NCBI RefSeq assembly: GCF_029222965.1
Contig: NZ_JARHUD010000002.1
Coordinates: forward strand, 310,001-374,000
Reading direction: 5' to 3'
Source of the DNA: Aquibaculum arenosum
GTDB lineage: Bacteria > Pseudomonadota > Alphaproteobacteria > Kiloniellales > DSM-21159
Length of the DNA: 64,000 bases
This document shows positions 28,168-40,199 of the stretch, in pieces. Under the pieces are notes generated by a model. The model had not been told where the DNA came from, made no database searches, and worked only from the letters and a program-made list of their open reading frames with translations. Both the position numbers and the translations under genes were made by a program. The number at the start of each line of letters is the position of its first letter. Position 1 is the first letter of the stretch.

Positions 28168-30423
28168 TTACGCGCAGCGGCTGTAGCTGCACGCTGTGCA
28201 GAGATCGCAGCCTTCCTGGCGCAGCAGGGCCAGGGAGCCGCACTTGGGGCACTGGCGCAGGGCCGGCGCGATGGCGTCACCGTTGGAAGCCACGCCCTCT
28301 CCCGCCACCAGCTTCCCTTCGGCGTCGGCAGGCAGGAAGCCGGTGTCGATCATGTGCCGCTCGATCACGCCGCCGATGGCCGCCAGGAGGGAGGGCACAT
28401 AGCGTCCGTCCATCCAGGCGCCGCCGCGCGGGTCGAAGACGGCTTTCAGCTCCTCCACGACGAAGCCGACCGCGCCGCCGCGACGGAACACCGCGGAAAT
28501 CATGCGGGTGAGCACCACCGTCCAGGCGTAGTGCTCCATGTTCTTCGAGTTGATGAAGATCTCGAAGGGGCGGCGACGGCCTTCGCGCACAACATCGTTG
28601 ATGGTGACGTAGAGTGCGTGATCGCTTTCCGGCCAGGTGAGCTTGTAGGTACGCCCTGGCAGGGTCTCCGGCCGGGCCAGCGGCTCGGCCGTCGGCGGCT
28701 CCGCTTCTGGCTGAGCTGCCGGTCGATCCGCCCCCGCCTCCAGCACCGCCCCCCGCAGGGGGCTGGGCCGGTAGGTGGTGCAGCCCTTGCAGCCCAGGTC
28801 CCAGGCCTGGTCGTAGACCCGACGGAAGGACTCGAAGGGGATCTCCGCCGGCAGGTTGATGGTCTTGGAAACCCCGGCGTCCACGTACTTCTGCACCGCC
28901 GCTTGCATCACCAGGTGATCCTCCGGCGAGAGGTCCTTGGCCTCGACAAAGGCCGGGGACAGGGGCGCCGCAGCGCCGAAGCGCTCGCGGTAGGCCCGCC
29001 AGGCGGGGTCGCTCACCAGCTCGCTGCGACGGCTGCCGTCGGGCTCGCGCACCTGTCGACGATAGGAAAAGGCGAAGACCGGCTCGAGACCCGAGGAGAG
29101 ATTGTCTGCCAGCAGCGAGATCGTGCCGGTCGGCGCAACGGAGGTGAGCAGACCGTTGCGCAGGCCCTTCTCGGCAATGGCTACGCGAATTTCGGGCTCG
29201 AGGCCCTGGGTTGCCTCGCCGGCGAGAAAGGCCTCACGGTCGAACAGCGGAAAAACACCCTTCTCCGCCGCAAGCTCCGTTGATGCCAAATAGGCGGCGC
29301 GGCGCAAGGCGGCCATCCAGCCCTCCACCCAGTCCACCGCCTCTCGACTGCCGTAACGCAGCCCGCAGTAGATCAGGGCATCGGCCAGGCCAGTGATGCC
29401 GAGACCAATCCGCCGCTTGGCCCGGGCTTCCCGGCGCTGGGCCTCCAGGGGAAAGCGCGAGGCGTCGATGGCGTTGTCGAGCATGCGCACCGCCACCCTC
29501 ACCAGGTCCTCCAGCGCCGCTTCATCGAGGCGCGCCTTGGCCGTGAAGGCATCACGGACCAGGGCCGCGAGATTGATCGAGCCCAAGAGACAGGCGCCAT
29601 AGGGCGGCAGGGGCTGCTCGCCGCAGGGGTTGGTCGCCTGAATGGTCTCGCAGTAGGCCAGGTTGTTCAGACGGTTCACCCGGTCGATGAAGATCACGCC
29701 GGGCTCGGCGGTTTCGTATGTGGCGCGCAGGATGCGTTCCCAAAGCCGGCGCGCCTTCACACTACGGAAGACCTGGCCATTAAAGTGCAGCGACCAGTCT
29801 TCGTCGGCTCGCACGGCGCGCATGAAGGCGTCCGTCACCAGGACCGAAAGGTTGAAGTTGGTCAGCCGCCCCGGCACCCGCTTGGCATCGACGAACTCCT
29901 CCACGTCCGGATGATCACAGCGCAGGGTCGCCATCATTGCGCCGCGCCGGGCTCCGGCCGACATAATGGTCTCGCACATGGCATCCCAGACCTGCATGAA
30001 GGAGACCGGCCCCGACGAGGGCGCGCCCAGGGACTTCACCAGCGCGCCCTTCGGGCGGAGCGTTGAGAAGTCATAGCCGATGCCGCCGCCATGCTGCAGC
30101 GTCAGTGCGGCCTCACGCAGATGGGCAAAGATCCCGCCGAGGTCATCGGGGATAGCACCCATGACGAAGCAGTTGAACAGCGTGACCGTCCGATCGGTCC
30201 CAGCGCCCGAGAGAATCCGGCCCGCCGGCATGAAGCGGAAGTCCTGCAGCGCATCGCGGAAACGCGGTCGCCAGCGCTCCGGCTCGGATTCGACCGCAGC
30301 CAGGGCCTGTGCCACCCGGTCCCAGGTGGCATCGATCTCCGCCTCCGGGGGACTGTCCAGCGGACCGGCATAGCGGTACTTCGCTTCCCAGATCTGGCGG
30401 GAGAAGGCTGAAAGCTCGGTCAT
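28168..30423 (-). CDS. nrdJ: Adenosylcobalamin-dependent ribonucleotide reductase (class II)
   Basis: Reduces ribonucleotides to deoxyribonucleotides using a B12-derived radical, oxygen-independently. The 751-aa protein has [24 protein letters not shown] with an active-site cysteine, GGGIGYDFSTLRPKGA and NPCGEQPLPPYGACLLGSINLA (catalytic Asn-x-Cys-x-Glu). LTSVAPTGTISLLADNLSSGLEP and a C-terminal cysteine cluster CPKCGSLALLRQEGCDLCTACSYSRC follow. It belongs to the shorter class II type of about 750 aa. NrdR is encoded at 18767. No B12 riboswitch was recognised upstream. Confidence 0.94.
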   Translation of the reverse strand: MTELSAFSRQIWEAKYRYAGPLDSPPEAEIDATWDRVAQALAAVESEPERWRPRFRDALQDFRFMPAGRILSGAGTDRTVTLFNCFVMGAIPDDLGGIFAHLREAALTLQHGGGIGYDFSTLRPKGALVKSLGAPSSGPVSFMQVWDAMCETIMSAGARRGAMMATLRCDHPDVEEFVDAKRVPGRLTNFNLSVLVTDAFMRAVRADEDWSLHFNGQVFRSVKARRLWERILRATYETAEPGVIFIDRVNRLNNLAYCETIQATNPCGEQPLPPYGACLLGSINLAALVRDAFTAKARLDEAALEDLVRVAVRMLDNAIDASRFPLEAQRREARAKRRIGLGITGLADALIYCGLRYGSREAVDWVEGWMAALRRAAYLASTELAAEKGVFPLFDREAFLAGEATQGLEPEIRVAIAEKGLRNGLLTSVAPTGTISLLADNLSSGLEPVFAFSYRRQVREPDGSRRSELVSDPAWRAYRERFGAAAPLSPAFVEAKDLSPEDHLVMQAAVQKYVDAGVSKTINLPAEIPFESFRRVYDQAWDLGCKGCTTYRPSPLRGAVLEAGADRPAAQPEAEPPTAEPLARPETLPGRTYKLTWPESDHALYVTINDVVREGRRRPFEIFINSKNMEHYAWTVVLTRMISAVFRRGGAVGFVVEELKAVFDPRGGAWMDGRYVPSLLAAIGGVIERHMIDTGFLPADAEGKLVAGEGVASNGDAIAPALRQCPKCGSLALLRQEGCDLCTACSYSRCA

Positions 30424-30543
30424 GCGCCACCTCCGTCACCAGAGACTAGCGCGAATCGGGTCCGATCTGAACCATAAGACTCGAAATCACCGCCCAGGCA
30501 GAGTTCTTGCCCACGCGAGAAGGAATCGGCATAGACTATCGTT

Positions 30544-30912
30544 ATGAGACACTTCAGCGCCCTCCCCCTTCTCGCAATCCTGCTGGCTGCCTGCGCCGGG
30601 CAGGAACCGGAGCCTTCTGCCGACGCCTTTCAGGAACCGGCGGCGCCAAGCGTGGCCGTCGCGGTCGACGCGGACCGCGGACTGGAAGTGGCCGAGCGTT
30701 GGTGCGCCTCCTGCCATCAGGTGGCACCAGACGGCGCGCCGCGCCGCCCAGCACCCAGTTTCATGGAAATCGGCCAGGATCCGCGCAAGGGGCACGTCTG
30801 GCTGGAAGACTTCATGGCCGAAGAGCACCTTCCCATGCCCACCTTCCGGCTCTACCCGGACGAGCAAGCGCATGTGATCGCCTATATCGACAGGCTGGGT
30901 AGGGGAAACTAA
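30544..30912 (+). CDS. Small c-type cytochrome lipoprotein
   Basis: A 122-aa protein with a lipoprotein signal (LPLLAILLAAC, lipobox LAAC, acylated Cys near residue 17) and a Pro/Ala/Glu linker. A single haem c site RWCASCHQV is near 58. A distal methionine ligand candidate lies in EEHLPMPTFRLYPDEQAHVIAYI, the usual MP-x-F pattern of class I cytochromes. It is probably an outer- or inner-membrane-anchored electron carrier. Divergent from nrdJ, and not grouped with an oxidase or other redox operon here. Confidence 0.83.
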   Translation: MRHFSALPLLAILLAACAGQEPEPSADAFQEPAAPSVAVAVDADRGLEVAERWCASCHQVAPDGAPRRPAPSFMEIGQDPRKGHVWLEDFMAEEHLPMPTFRLYPDEQAHVIAYIDRLGRGN

Positions 30913-30918
30913 CCAGAG

Positions 30919-31341
30919 TCAGCGCTCCGGCGGTATGGAGTAGGTGAGCGTTGAGTGGGCCACCGGCTCGCCGTCGCCCACCGCCGCGCTGGTGATCAAT
31001 ACCTCCCCATAGGCCAGGCGCTTGCCCAGCTTGAGCAGGCGGCAATCGCCGATCAGGTCACCTGGAGGCGGTGGGCGAAGGAAGTTGATCGAGAGGTTGG
31101 TGGTGAGCGCCATCTCAACCCGGCCGATCGCACCCAGCACCGCAACATACATGGCGAAGTCCGCCAGGGTCATCATGGTGGGGCCGCTGATCGTGCCGCC
31201 GGGGCGCAGCACCTCCTCCGAGGCCGGCAGGCGCAGGCGCGACATGCCCTCCCCCACCTTCTCCACGGTGATGCCCAGAAGGGTCACCCACTTCAACTCC
31301 TTCGCAATTTCGGCAATGTCCTCGACGGTGATTTTCGCCAT
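30919..31341 (-). CDS. PaaI-family hotdog thioesterase
   Basis: A 140-aa hotdog-fold protein of the PaaI/YdiI type. RPGGTISGPTMMTLADFAMYVAVLGAIG holds the conserved Gly/Asp helix, and ALTTNLSINFLRPPPPGDLIGDCRLLKLGKRLAYGEVLI forms the central sheet with the typical LRP turn. It likely hydrolyses an acyl-CoA, but the substrate is unknown. It is convergent with the cytochrome gene (6 nt) and followed upstream by two palindromic repeats in its promoter side. Function beyond thioesterase is inference. Confidence 0.82.
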   Translation of the reverse strand: MAKITVEDIAEIAKELKWVTLLGITVEKVGEGMSRLRLPASEEVLRPGGTISGPTMMTLADFAMYVAVLGAIGRVEMALTTNLSINFLRPPPPGDLIGDCRLLKLGKRLAYGEVLITSAAVGDGEPVAHSTLTYSIPPER

Positions 31342-31375
31342 GAGCCGCTGCTCCCGCTGTGCTTGCGCAGATTTG

Positions 31376-31435
31376 AGAGCCGATCACCTCTGTTTGGATT
31401 CGCGAAGCGATCCGACAGAGGCGCAAAGCGGCTCT
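31376..31435. repeat. Palindromic intergenic repeat, type A-like
   Basis: 60-bp hairpin with outer arms AGAGCCG / CGGCTCT, middle arms CCTCTGT / ACAGAGG and a tip GGATTCGC-GAA-GCGATCC. The tip TTCGCGAAGCGA is shared with 27327-27338, though the arms differ, with both arms changed together so pairing is kept. Confidence 0.8.
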
Positions 31436-31446
31436 ACCTTTTTGAT

Positions 31447-31512
31447 CTGGATCGGATTCACGCATTCAATCTGAACACCGTGGCGGTTCAGATTGAATGC
31501 GATTCGATCCAG
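31447..31512. repeat. Palindromic intergenic repeat, type B-like
   Basis: 66-bp hairpin. Outer arms CTGGATCG / CGATCCAG are perfect. Inner arms GCATTCAATCTGAAC / GTTCAGATTGAATGC (15 bp) are also perfect. The GGATTCACGCATT segment is shared with 27382-27394 and 34957-34969. It lies between the divergent thioesterase and enoyl-CoA hydratase genes. Confidence 0.85.
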
Positions 31513-31605
31513 TGTTTATGACTTGCCCCGACGCGAAGGAAAGGTCCAGATTGAACTTGACGACTCCAAGGGAGCACCGCCCAGAGCAAAGGGACTCGTG
31601 AGAGC

Positions 31606-32400
31606 ATGACTGCAACAGGCGCAAATGAACCGTTGCTCCTGCAAGAGAAGCACGAAGGCGTGGCCTGGCTCACCCTCAATCGACCACGCCAGTACAACGC
31701 CCTGTCCGAGGAACTGCTTGCGGAACTGACCCAGACGTTCCGAAGCCTGGCAGACGACCCGAAGCTGCAGGCCGTGGTTCTCGGCGCTGCCGGTAAGGCT
31801 TTCTGTGCCGGACACGATCTCAAGCAGATGCGCGCCCAACCGGACCAGCGCTATTACCGGCGCCTCTTTGCCGCCTGCAGTGACATGATGCTTTCCATTC
31901 GGCGCCTGCCGGTGCCGGTGATCGCGCGCGTGCACGGCATCGCCACCGCCGCCGGCTGTCAGCTTGTGGGCACCTGCGATCTGGCGGTGGCGAGCAGCGA
32001 GGCGCGATTTGCCACCTCGGGCATCAACACCGGCCTGTTCTGCTCCACACCCGCGGTGGCGCTTTCGCGCAATATCGGCACCAAACCTGCCTTCGAGATG
32101 CTGGTGACAGGGGATTTCATCAGTGCCGAGGAGGCCCAGCGGCTCGGACTGATCAACCGCGTCGTGGCACCAGAGGCGCTGGATCACGAGGTGCAGGCTC
32201 TGCTCGGCCGCATCGTGGACAAATCATCGGTGGCGGTGCGCACCGGCAAGCAGATGTTCTACAGCCAGCAGGAAAAGCAGCTTGAGGAGGCCTACGCCTA
32301 CGCGGCCGAGGTGATGGCCTGCAACATGATGGCCGCAGACGTGGGGGAAGGCATCGATGCCTTTATGGAGAAGCGCAAACCGGTCTGGCAGGGGCGCTGA
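31606..32400 (+). CDS. Enoyl-CoA hydratase/isomerase family protein
   Basis: A 264-aa crotonase-fold protein. VAWLTLNRPRQYNALSEEL and the oxyanion-hole segment AAGKAFCAGHDLKQM are typical, as is the second oxyanion segment VHGIATAAGCQLVGTCDLAVASSEARF. At the position of the first catalytic Glu of hydratases the protein reads ATAAGCQLVG, and the second Glu position lies in GINTGLFCSTPAVAL. The two glutamates needed for hydratase chemistry therefore appear absent, and another crotonase reaction is possible. It resembles ECHDC3-type proteins. Its end overlaps the next gene by 44 bp. Confidence 0.85.
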   Translation: MTATGANEPLLLQEKHEGVAWLTLNRPRQYNALSEELLAELTQTFRSLADDPKLQAVVLGAAGKAFCAGHDLKQMRAQPDQRYYRRLFAACSDMMLSIRRLPVPVIARVHGIATAAGCQLVGTCDLAVASSEARFATSGINTGLFCSTPAVALSRNIGTKPAFEMLVTGDFISAEEAQRLGLINRVVAPEALDHEVQALLGRIVDKSSVAVRTGKQMFYSQQEKQLEEAYAYAAEVMACNMMAADVGEGIDAFMEKRKPVWQGR

Positions 32401-33064
32401 AGCCACAACCGCCGCAACGGCACTTGCCGGTCTTGCCTTGCTGCTCTCCGCCTGCGGGGGCGGCAGCAGCGTGCGCGAGGTACCGCGCGATCCCAATGCG
32501 AACCTCTATGGGGTCAGTCTGGCGAGCCTGCAGGAGAACCCGCAGCTCTGCACCTTTGCGCTGGGCGCCAGCGGTCATCGCCTGTCATCAGTGCCTGACC
32601 GGCCGGTGCAGCAGGGCTGCGGCATCACAAACGCCATCGAGGTGAGCGGCACGTCGGTCAACTTCAACAGGGAGTTCACCGCCACCTGCCCGCTCGCCGC
32701 AGCTTACGCGATCTTCGAGGCGGATGTGCTGCAGCCAGCGGCACAGCGGCACTTCGGCGAAGCCGTGGTCGACGTAGAGCATTGGGGAACCTATGCCTGC
32801 CGCAACCGGAACAACCGAATGGCGGGGCCACGCAGCGAACATGCCACCGGCAATGCCATCGACATCGCGGGGGTCACGCTGGCCAGTGGACGGAAGATCA
32901 AGGTGGAAGCCGGCTGGCGCGGGCGCAGCGACGAGCGTGCCTTTCTGCGCGAGGTTCACCTCGGCGCTTGCAGCATCTTCCAGGGGGTGATCGGCCCCGA
33001 TCACGACCGCGCCCACCACGACCACTTCCACCTCGACATGGGAAAGTGGCGCTTCTGCCGCTGA
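32357..33064 (+). CDS. Extensin-like (DUF, PF06904-type) lipoprotein
   Basis: A 235-aa exported protein with a lipobox (ALAGLALLLSAC, Cys near 33) and the bacterial extensin-like C-terminal domain. Diagnostic stretches are QQGCGITNAIEVSG, HWGTYACRNRNN, SEHATGNAIDIAG and PDHDRAHHDHFHLDM. These His/Asp residues resemble the metal site of D-Ala-D-Ala (VanX/MepA/LAS) peptidases, so a wall-peptide or binding role is likely. ATG 32357 overlaps the upstream gene's last 44 bp in another frame and is the only start before the signal peptide. Confidence 0.82.
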   Translation: MPLWRSANRSGRGAEATTAATALAGLALLLSACGGGSSVREVPRDPNANLYGVSLASLQENPQLCTFALGASGHRLSSVPDRPVQQGCGITNAIEVSGTSVNFNREFTATCPLAAAYAIFEADVLQPAAQRHFGEAVVDVEHWGTYACRNRNNRMAGPRSEHATGNAIDIAGVTLASGRKIKVEAGWRGRSDERAFLREVHLGACSIFQGVIGPDHDRAHHDHFHLDMGKWRFCR

Positions 33065-33074
33065 GACCAAACGT

Positions 33075-33137
33075 TAGAGCAGATTCACGCTTTTGTTCTG
33101 AACGCTGCGCGTTACAGATCAAACGCGATCCGCTCTA
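33075..33137. repeat. Palindromic intergenic repeat, type B
   Basis: 63-bp hairpin with outer arms TAGAGCAGAT / ATCCGCTCTA and the inner TTTGTTCTGAACG / CGTTACAGATCAAA shared with 27377-27437. Its left arm TAGAGCAGAT is that of the type A element at 27303, so this copy mixes parts of both. It lies just after the extensin-like gene. Confidence 0.85.
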
Positions 33138-33154
33138 GTGCCCTGGCCGGGTGA

Positions 33155-33607
33155 TCAGTCCTCGCGGGTGCGCAGGATCAACACCGAGCAGTCCGCGTGG
33201 CGCGCGATGCGCGCTGCGTTGGAGCCCAGAAGGTAAGTCTGCATCCCCGGGTGGTGCGAGCCCATGACTATGAGATCGGCGCCCCAGGACTCCGCCTCTT
33301 CCAGGACTTCGTGGTAGACCTTGCCCGAGCGCACAACCGCGTCGGCGGAATGACCCTCGGCTTGGACGGACTTGGCGATCGCTTCGGCTTCACGTTCGGC
33401 TGTCCCCACCAACTCCGCTCGCATCTCATCCGGCATGTAGCGGGTCAGGTAGTTGGCCGCGGGCGCAGGAGGCAGGTCGATCACCGTGACCACCCTCACG
33501 TCGGAGCCGTGCACCAGCGCCAGTTTGCGCGCCTCCTCGACAGCCGCATCAGCATGCCTTTCGTCGGACAGGTCGACCGGCAACAGGATCTTGCGGAACA
33601 TCTCCAT
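33155..33607 (-). CDS. Universal stress protein (UspA family)
   Basis: A 150-aa UspA-fold protein beginning FRKILLPVDLSDERHADAAVEEA. Near the C-terminus ADLIVMGSHHPGMQTYLLGSNAARIARHADCSVLIL gives the ATP-binding Gly-x2-Gly-x9-Gly-Ser-type pattern (here GSHHPG then LLGSNA). It is a single-domain protein and probably cytoplasmic. It is divergent from the MarR regulator at 33804, with about 196 bp between them that may be a shared control region. Confidence 0.9.
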   Translation of the reverse strand: MEMFRKILLPVDLSDERHADAAVEEARKLALVHGSDVRVVTVIDLPPAPAANYLTRYMPDEMRAELVGTAEREAEAIAKSVQAEGHSADAVVRSGKVYHEVLEEAESWGADLIVMGSHHPGMQTYLLGSNAARIARHADCSVLILRTRED

Positions 33608-33696
33608 CCTCCCACTGTTCTCGTTGCGCGTTGCGCGCCCGTGCGTTGAGCACTGCTGCGCATGGTGTCATTCCCATAGACGGGTCAGCAAGCCCC

Positions 33697-33707
33697 GTAT
33701 ATGATAC
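33697..33707. promoter_or_regulatory. Possible MarR-type operator between usp and marR
   Basis: An 11-bp inverted repeat GTAT-ATG-ATAC in an A/T-rich patch of the divergent usp/marR spacer. MarR proteins commonly bind short palindromes in their own promoters. Function is inference from position and symmetry only. Confidence 0.3.
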
Positions 33708-33803
33708 AAATCAAGCAAATGCCGTTGCTGGCACGGTCGGATCAATGAAACTGGCCGGGATCAAAGGCGGAGGTTCCCTCTCTTCTCTTCAGGAGGCAAC
33801 CTC

Positions 33804-34265
33804 ATGAGCCAAATTATCAGTCTGTCCCCAGCCCACCGCAACGGGGCGGATCCTGCGTTCTGCGTCGAGGAGCAGGTAGCACACCTGCTGCGCCGGGCGC
33901 ATCAACGTGCCTGCGCGCTCTTCCTCTCGAGCATCGGCGCCGACAATCTCACTCCCACCCAGTTTTTTGCCCTGGCCCGGCTGCACGAACAGGGCCCCGT
34001 GTCGCAGAACCACCTGGGACGGCTGGCGGCGATGGACCCGGCCACAGTGCAGGGGGTCGTCAGGCGCTTGAGCGAGCGAGGCATGATCACGCGGGCACCC
34101 CATCCACAGGACCGGCGACGCACCCTGCTCACACTCACGAAGGATGGCGAAGCTCTGATTGCCGGACTGCTGGACAGCGCACAGGAAGCCGATGCCAGGC
34201 TCCTTGGCCGCCTGTCCTCCGAGGAACGGGTGACCTTTCTGGCCTTGCTGCGCCGGATTACCTGA
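33804..34265 (+). CDS. MarR-family transcriptional regulator
   Basis: A 153-aa winged-helix dimeric regulator. The dimerisation N-terminus (VEEQVAHLLRRAHQRACALF) precedes the DNA-binding domain LTPTQFFALARLHEQGPVSQNHLGRLAAMDPATVQGVVRRLSERGMI. The wing ITRAPHPQDRRRTLLTLTKDGEAL and a C-terminal helix follow. The ligand is unknown. A strong AGGAGG ribosome site (33790) precedes ATG 33804. The gene overlaps the convergent COQ9 gene by 8 bp. A divergent universal stress gene is the nearest candidate target. Confidence 0.9.
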   Translation: MSQIISLSPAHRNGADPAFCVEEQVAHLLRRAHQRACALFLSSIGADNLTPTQFFALARLHEQGPVSQNHLGRLAAMDPATVQGVVRRLSERGMITRAPHPQDRRRTLLTLTKDGEALIAGLLDSAQEADARLLGRLSSEERVTFLALLRRIT

Positions 34266-34923
34266 CGCCGAGGCCACGCATGCGGCGGCGCAGTGGAGAG
34301 CGACTGCGTCGCTGCATCAAGCGGTCGGGGAGATCGAGCATGCGCCCCATGGTTTTGCCGAAGCGGCCACCGACCTTGAGCACCTCGTCGATCCGACGCT
34401 CGAGAAAGGCATGGGTGTCGGCGAAGTCCTCCGAGCGGTCTTCCAGCCAATAGAGCGTGGTGGTGGAGAGCACGCCGGAGAGCAGGATGCGCTTGCTGTA
34501 GTGATTGTAGTCCGTTGCACGGTCACCGGCGGCATACCAGAGGCAGTCCGCGCTGCGCCAGAGCAGGCGCGGACCGAGCGTGGCGTTCTGCGGAAGCGCC
34601 AGAAAGGACAGACTACGTCGGACGGCTTCGCGATGCGGCGCCAGGACCTCGAGGCGCAGCCGCACACCGGCTGAAACGCGCTCGCGCACACGCATCTCCT
34701 CGAGCGGGAGGTCCGCCAGGCGCACCAGCATTTCGCGGTCGGCCCAGGTGGAGAAAGCCTCGACGAGATCCTGCGGGCCGCCGGGGAAGGCCGACATGGC
34801 CGCCTCGACGCCCATTCCAAGGTCGCGACAGGCGGCGCGCAGCGTCACTTCGCTCCAACCGTCGAAGACCACGTGCGGCAGTGCTGCCTGCAGCAATGCC
34901 TCGCGCTGTTCTTCCAAGTCCAT
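34258..34923 (-). CDS. COQ9-family protein
   Basis: A 221-aa TetR-fold-like protein without a DNA-binding role. The N-terminal helix bundle FDGWSEVTLRAACRDLGM resembles a TetR helix-turn-helix. The COQ9 C-terminal domain has TDYNHYSKRILLSGVLSTTTLYWLEDRSEDFADTHAFLERRIDEVL, close to the mitochondrial protein that binds lipids and helps Coq7 in ubiquinone synthesis. ATG 34923 gives the family length; the longer frame adds 15 residues without family similarity. ubiE and ubiB lie about 10 kb away. Confidence 0.9.
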   Translation of the reverse strand: MDLEEQREALLQAALPHVVFDGWSEVTLRAACRDLGMGVEAAMSAFPGGPQDLVEAFSTWADREMLVRLADLPLEEMRVRERVSAGVRLRLEVLAPHREAVRRSLSFLALPQNATLGPRLLWRSADCLWYAAGDRATDYNHYSKRILLSGVLSTTTLYWLEDRSEDFADTHAFLERRIDEVLKVGGRFGKTMGRMLDLPDRLMQRRSRSPLRRRMRGLGVR

Positions 34924-34952
34924 CAGGCTTCTCCCTAGAGCCGGTCGTCTCT

Positions 34953-35019
34953 GATCGGATTCACGCATTCAATATGAACCACGCCACACCGGGTTTAGTT
35001 CATTTGCGTGAATCCGGTC
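34953..35019. repeat. Palindromic intergenic repeat, type B-like
   Basis: 67-bp imperfect hairpin between COQ9 and gyrB. Arms are GATCGGATTCACGCA / TGCGTGAATCCGGTC, with one changed pair near the base, around an inner ATGAAC/GTTCAT pair. The left half GGATTCACGCATTCAAT is shared with 31452-31468. It lies just upstream of the COQ9 start and downstream of gyrB. Confidence 0.8.
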
Positions 35020-35047
35020 GATACCAAAGAGGGAGTGACGATCGGGC

Positions 35048-38807
<3,760 letters not shown>

Positions 38808-38811
<4 letters not shown>

Positions 38812-39926
38812 ACCCGCATTGGCATCAGCACGTAGAGCGCGCTGGGGTCGGCGGCATCACGCACGATTGTCGGCGAGGCACCGTCGGCCATGGTGAACTC
38901 CGCCCCCTCGCCCTCGATCTGCTGGGCGATGTCCAGGAGGTAGCGGGAATTAAAGCCGATCTCCAAAGGAGGACCCTCGTAGTGGACCGGAACCTCCTCT
39001 TCTGCGCTGCCGGCATCGGGGGCGGTCGCAGAGAGCACCAGCGCCGAATCCCGCAGCGCCAGCTTCACCGCCCGACTTTTCTCCGTCGAGATCGTGGAAA
39101 CACGGTCGACGGCGGAAGCGAAAGACCGGCAATCGACGCTCATGACCTTGTCGTTGCCGCTGGGAATGACGCGCTCGTAGTCCGGGAAGGTGCCGTCGAT
39201 CAGCTTCGACGCCAGCTCGACGCTGCCAAAGGTGAAGCGCACCCGAGTCTCCGACAACGCCACCTCGACCCCGCCCTCAACCTCATCGATCAGCTTGCGC
39301 AGCTCATTGACGGTCTTGCGCGGCACGATCACCCCAGGCATTTCCCCCGCCCCTTCCGGCAAGGCCATCTCGAAGCGTGCAAGCCGGTGGCCGTCTGTGG
39401 CCACGGCGCGCAGGACATCGACGCCATTGCTGGTTCCGGCGTGGAGGTAGATGCCGTTCAGATAGTAGCGTGTCTCCTCGGTGGAGATGGCGAAGCGCGT
39501 CCGGTCGATCAGGTTGATCGCCTCGCCGGCCTGCAGCGTGAAGCGGCAAGGCAGTTCGACGCTGGCCGTTGAGGGAAAGTCCTCGCGCGGCAGCGTCGAG
39601 AGCGAGAAGTTCGAACGCCCCGCGCGCAGACGAACCTGCCCCTTCTCTCCGTCCAGGGCCAGCTCCACCTCGCTGCCATCCGGCAACTTGCGGATGATGT
39701 CATAGAAGGTGTGGGCCGGCACCGTCGTCGCCCCGGCCTCCTGGACCATCGCCGGCGTGGTTTCATGAATGGTCAGATCCATGTCCGTCGCCGTGAGGCC
39801 AAGCTGCCCCTCAGAGGCCTCCAACAGCACGTTGGACAGCACCGGAATGGTGTTGCGTCGCTCCACGACGCTCTGGACATGGGCCAGCGACCGCAAAAGA
39901 GCCGCTCTCTCGATGGTCAGCTTCAT
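38808..39926 (-). CDS. dnaN: DNA polymerase III beta sliding clamp
   Basis: Processivity clamp, 372 aa, with three repeated domains. The N-terminus is MKLTIERAALLRSLAHVQSVVERRNTIPVLSNVLLEA. GEAINLIDRTRFAISTEETRYYLNGIYLHA is the conserved second-domain stretch, and the C-terminal peptide is ADPSALYVLMPMRV. Start 39926 matches the family; the frame is open into the spacer upstream but without clamp-like sequence. dnaA lies 273 bp upstream on the same strand, so dnaN has its own spacer promoter region. Confidence 0.97.
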
Positions 39927-40199
39927 ATCGTCTCTAGAAACGTCCGGATTGCGATTACGAGTTACGAACGCACACCCGAGCGCGCCCGACAAACCCGCCG
40001 AACGGCCAAATGTGGCATGTTTCCGCGCCTTCGGACGGCCATCAGCAAGGCCGCCGGAGAAGCGGAGGGGCACTATACCACAACACAGCAAAAAGATAAG
40101 GTTTTTCGCGGATTTGGGCGTCGCAGCGCCACCCTGCGGCGAGGCGCCGAGTCGCAGGCTTTTTGCCTCTTCTGCCGCGCGCAACTGCGGCCGCTGGAG

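Noticed and set aside
30424-30543. Cobalamin riboswitch upstream of the B12-dependent ribonucleotide reductase
   Set aside because: No B12-box-like sequence was found in the spacer; regulation by NrdR is more likely.
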